10,207 nt of DNA from Euperipatoides rowelli (Eukaryota; Onychophora; Udeonychophora; Euonychophora; Peripatopsidae). The notes under the pieces were generated by a model that searched no databases, was not told the DNA's origin, and worked only from the letters and a program-made list of their open reading frames with translations. Positions 8,353-10,207 of this stretch are shown one piece after another. Each line of letters opens with the position of its first letter. Within the stretch, counting starts at the first letter, position 1. Made by a program: the position numbers and the translations under genes. The stretch lies in the NCBI GenBank assembly GCA_003024985.2, contig PXIH01S0020553.1. The stretch is one strand, 5' to 3'.

Positions 8353-8695
8353 AGGAGTGCAAGACTGGGCATGGTAAATTTTACACTAAAACTTTTGTAT
8401 GGCATTTTGCCCTTAAGGAGTTGCCTTTTAGAGAGATACAACTGGGAGAGGGACAAAAGATGCATTTATTGCATGCAACCTGATAATGTTTAGCATATCA
8501 TATTCTCTTGAGCTTTTTTTAATCATCTAAAACTTTGGGCACACCAGAATATGGATCTAAATTTTCTTCCCTAATACTGTGACTGAACTCCTTGAGTTTC
8601 TTGCGAATGATTTGAAAATGCTGCTTTTTGTTCTGGAAATCTATAGGGTGATCTGGTTTATTTGTTGTGATTTCATTTTCAATGCTCTAAACTAG
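8353..8695 (+). pseudogene. LINE ORF2: C-terminal CCHC motif and tail
   Basis: One frame reads RSARLGMVNFTLKLLYGILP, LLERYNWERDKRCIYCMQP, stop-interrupted HIIFS, stop, FFNHLKLW. The Cys codons at 8461 and 8470, His at 8494 and a TGA at 8509 lie in C-x2-C-x7-H-x4-C spacing; the last Cys codon has become a stop. This arrangement, preceded by an L-x-x-x-ILP segment and followed by a Trp, is the C-terminal zinc-binding region of L1/Tx1-type ORF2 proteins. After a frameshift, 8573 onward reads NTVTELLEFLANDL, then EIYRVIWFICCDFIFNALN and a TAG at 8693-8695, matching the RVIWxxRCDxxF tail seen in related LINEs. The final TAG may be the original ORF2 stop. Confidence 0.8.
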
Positions 8696-9677
8696 GTCTA
8701 TAGCCAAATATTTTTATTTAACATGAGAATAAAAAATATGAACTTCCATGACTTAAATTTCTTAAATTGTGATTCTTGACTTTAAAAATGGGCCAATAAC
8801 CATCTTTTTGAACAGTAGCTATTATGATAACTCATCAATTTGGACTCCTCATTTGTTGGCTCTCTTGTCCTTATTTAGCTATATTTATGTAAACTTTAAG
8901 TACGGTAACAAACAAGTGATATTGTTACTATATAATGTTTTGATTTATTGCCCTTTTTGTCATTGCCTTACTGTACCTCTCAAGCATTCAGGTTCAAGTT
9001 GTATGGATATTTATATTGTTTGTTTTTTTGTTTTTTTTCAAATGTATGTCTGAACTGATGGAAGTATAGAGTTGAAATAATCTAGGCTACTGTAATTTTA
9101 TTTCATTCCTTTGTTGTTGGGTTTTTTTTCAGATAAAGCATGCAATTAAACTAAATTCTTTCTCTAGTATATATTTTAACTGCAATATATGTTCTCATGT
9201 AAACAAAAGTTTTGGGTTCGTCCCTTAAAAAAATTTCCTATATTCTAGAAAATTTTCATATATGCTCACCTTATACTTGTCCGATTCAAGAACCCGTTGA
9301 ACTATTACACATTGGATGTAAATGATTTATAAATAACAGTTCTCAGCTATAGCTATTACTAACATCATGTCAAACAAGAACCCCATTCACATTTTAAAAA
9401 TTTTACATCAGTAGCCTAAACATTACATCATACAATCATTATTTACATATGATTTACTGTACATCCAACTCTTGTCTTTGATGGACAAATATAAGAACTT
9501 GCATGTGAATTTGCTATAATATTTGGAAATTATTGTTATAATTTATTTATACATTTGTTAATCATTCTACTATATTTATTTTTGAATTGATATAACTTCT
9601 TTTTTTTAATGTCATTAAATTTTAATATTAAAAAGTTTTAACCTGCTGCATTTTAAAGTCTTTTCTTCATTATTAGT
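8696..9677. other. Intronic sequence, possible LINE 3' UTR; no gene seen
   Basis: AT-rich with T runs. A strong acceptor-like sequence (TTTTTTTTCAG ending 9132) is followed by a sequence that would hit TAA at once in the host-gene phase, so no exon is called. The 94-residue + open frame at 8769-9053 is rich in Phe/Tyr/Leu/Ile, has no domain and sits in the probable LINE 3' flank. Confidence 0.4.
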
Positions 9678-9680
9678 ATT

Positions 9681-9699
9681 GTAATTGTTGTTGTTGTTA
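9681..9699. repeat. Short TTG trinucleotide repeat
   Basis: About four to five TTG/GTT units (ATTGTTGTTGTTGTTATTG) about 45 bases upstream of the RPP38-like exon. A simple microsatellite; no function implied. Confidence 0.7.
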
Positions 9700-9744
9700 T
9701 TGTGCCATGAAGCAAATAGATCTGATTTTATTTTTATTTTTTAG

Positions 9745-9964
9745 ATCACAACTTCTTTTGGGAGTAAATGAAATTATAAAGGCTCTAGAAAAAGATCAGT
9801 TGTGTTTGGTATTAATTTGTTCTTCTATAAACCCATCTTTACTCAAAAAGCATCTTCTAATGCTTTGTGCATCTAGAAAAATACCTGCTGCCTGTTTGTC
9901 AAATTTCAGCACAACTGTTGGTTCTTTAATCAATTTTAAGTCTCTTTTAGCTGTTGGGTTTAAG
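9745..9964 (+). CDS. RPP38: Exon of RPP38-like RNase P/MRP subunit p38 (L7Ae-type core)
   Basis: The exon is 220 bases: one base completing an Arg codon plus 73 codons. It is bounded by a T-rich tract with AG at 9743-9744 and a GTAAAA donor at 9965. It reads SQLLLGVNEIIKALEKDQ, then CLVLICSSINPSLLKKHL, then SRKIPAACL and ends INFKSLLAVGFK. In the L7Ae/L30e family, RPP38 proteins carry the matching blocks QLAIGVNEVTRALE, LLLVLVCKSVKP, HL...L..SR..PAC and GLKCVLALAFK in the same order and spacing. RPP38 is a protein subunit of nuclear RNase P and RNase MRP, which process precursor tRNA and rRNA; the L7Ae fold binds RNA kink-turn-type structures. The frame has no stops and the exon ends in phase 0. 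N-terminal and C-terminal parts lie outside this exon. Orthology is recognised by eye. Confidence 0.8.
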
Positions 9965-10045
9965 GTAAAAAAAAAAAAATTATGTTCAATAGTAAGAGAA
10001 ATAAATTTAATTTTTTATTTATATATAGCCTAATATATGGGTGCA
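9951..10045. repeat. Direct repeat, left copy (95 bp, offset 162)
   Basis: CTGTTGGGTTTAAGG, thirteen A, then sequence through TAATATATGGGTGCA is identical to 10113-10207. It covers the last 14 bases of the RPP38-like exon, the splice donor and 81 bases of intron. Confidence 0.97.
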
Positions 10046-10207
10046 TGTGCTTCTAAGTGATCATTTTGTTCAGCATCATAGGGTTTTTTTAGGATTTTTA
10101 TGTCTTTTTTATCTGTTGGGTTTAAGGTAAAAAAAAAAAAATTATGTTCAATAGTAAGAGAAATAAATTTAATTTTTTATTTATATATAGCCTAATATAT
10201 GGGTGCA
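9965..10207 (+). other. Start of the next intron, with a duplicated donor region
   Basis: The intron begins GTAAAA followed by a run of A. No exon follows inside the window. A second copy of the exon tail and donor occurs at 10113-10207; its upstream sequence (10069-10112) loosely resembles the exon end (TTCAGCA... GTCT...) but with mismatches and a short indel, so it is not an open coding exon. Confidence 0.5.
10113..10207. repeat. Direct repeat, right copy (95 bp, ends at window edge)
   Basis: Every base, including the length of the 13-A run, equals 9951-10045. The base just before differs (T at 10112 against G at 9950) and further upstream similarity falls to roughly 70 percent. The identity stops only because the window ends. 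Confidence 0.97.

Larger units (their letters stand above)
2160..8695 (+). mobile_element. Degenerate near full-length L1/Tx1-like LINE with nested insertions
   Basis: Fragments matching a non-LTR retrotransposon with an APE-type endonuclease occur in the expected order and on one strand: endonuclease start (from 2755), endonuclease GDFN-like motif (3926-3937), pre-RT and reverse transcriptase (6861-7800), and C-terminal CCHC motif with a Trp/Arg-rich tail (8353-8695). A possible ORF1 remnant precedes them. Subtracting the recognisable insertions leaves under 5 kb. Stops, frameshifts and motif changes show it is inactive. The outer ends are uncertain: I see no clear target-site duplication, and the 3' UTR may extend past 8695. 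Clade placement as L1/Tx1-like is inference from the layout, not from a tree. Confidence 0.8.
140..9744 (+). other. Large intron (about 9.6 kb) of the RPP38-like gene
   Basis: The interval runs from the GTACGG donor at 140 to an acceptor ending at 9744, which follows an almost pure T tract broken only by A. Flanking exon phases agree (2 and 2). The intron is filled by AT-rich sequence, simple repeats and mobile-element relics described separately. The dominant LINE lies in the same orientation as the host gene. I could not confirm that no further exon lies inside; one candidate is listed at 656-730. Confidence 0.5.

Noticed and set aside
8769-9053. 94-residue + strand open frame
   Set aside because: Composition is Phe/Tyr/Leu/Ile-rich as expected from AT-rich DNA, with no motif and no splice or start context; it lies in the probable LINE 3' flank.
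9132-9230. Possible extra exon after a strong TTTTTTTTCAG acceptor
   Set aside because: In the host-gene phase the first full codon is TAA, and there is no convincing donor with an open frame.
1-10207. CRISPR array, bacterial operon, rRNA or intact tRNA gene
   Set aside because: No regularly spaced repeats, no ribosome-binding-site-led gene clusters and no complete cloverleaf; the splice sites and LINE relics indicate an animal nuclear genome.

Overview
The window reads as nuclear DNA of an animal, most likely an invertebrate. It is very AT-rich, has GT/AG splice sites, long poly-T and poly-A runs, old degenerate retrotransposon sequence and several short DNA-transposon relics. There is no bacterial-style gene packing. 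I cannot fix the phylum from this sequence; a mollusc, arthropod or other invertebrate would all fit.

The only host gene I can support is on the + strand. An exon at 9745-9964 encodes the core of an RPP38-like protein (RNase P/MRP subunit p38, L7Ae/L30e fold). A short lysine-rich exon at the left edge (about 47-139) has a donor whose phase matches that exon exactly, so the two probably join across an intron of about 9.6 kb that makes up most of the window. The start of the gene lies to the left of the window and the 3' exons to the right. A possible extra exon (656-730), carrying either an ATG start or a frame-ending stop, lies inside the intron.

The intron, region by region: 140-2160 holds AT-rich filler, trinucleotide tracts and one less AT-rich island with no recognisable gene. 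About 2160-8695 is a sense-oriented, near full-length relic of an L1/Tx1-like LINE: a possible ORF1 remnant, the start of the endonuclease (2755-2934), the endonuclease GDFN region (3665-4020), the reverse transcriptase (6861-7800) and a C-terminal CCHC motif (8353-8695). It is dead: it has stops, frameshifts, an altered catalytic [FY]xDD motif and a stop in place of the last zinc-ligand cysteine.

Younger elements sit inside the LINE: a 722-bp piggyBac-type non-autonomous element flanked by TTAA (2935-3664), two related TIR elements (4024-4415 and 5654-5862), a nearly perfect 65-bp-armed hairpin (6393-6534) and a probable tRNA-derived SINE (about 7930-8150). The stretch 4416-6860 contains most of the unassigned LINE interior.

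The right edge has a 95-bp exact duplication (9951-10045 and 10113-10207, offset 162) covering the exon end, the splice donor and the start of the next intron. It runs exactly to the last base and may be an assembly-end artefact. I see no convincing new biological system. The most informative items are the nested LINE, the hairpin, the split RPP38 gene and the terminal duplication.
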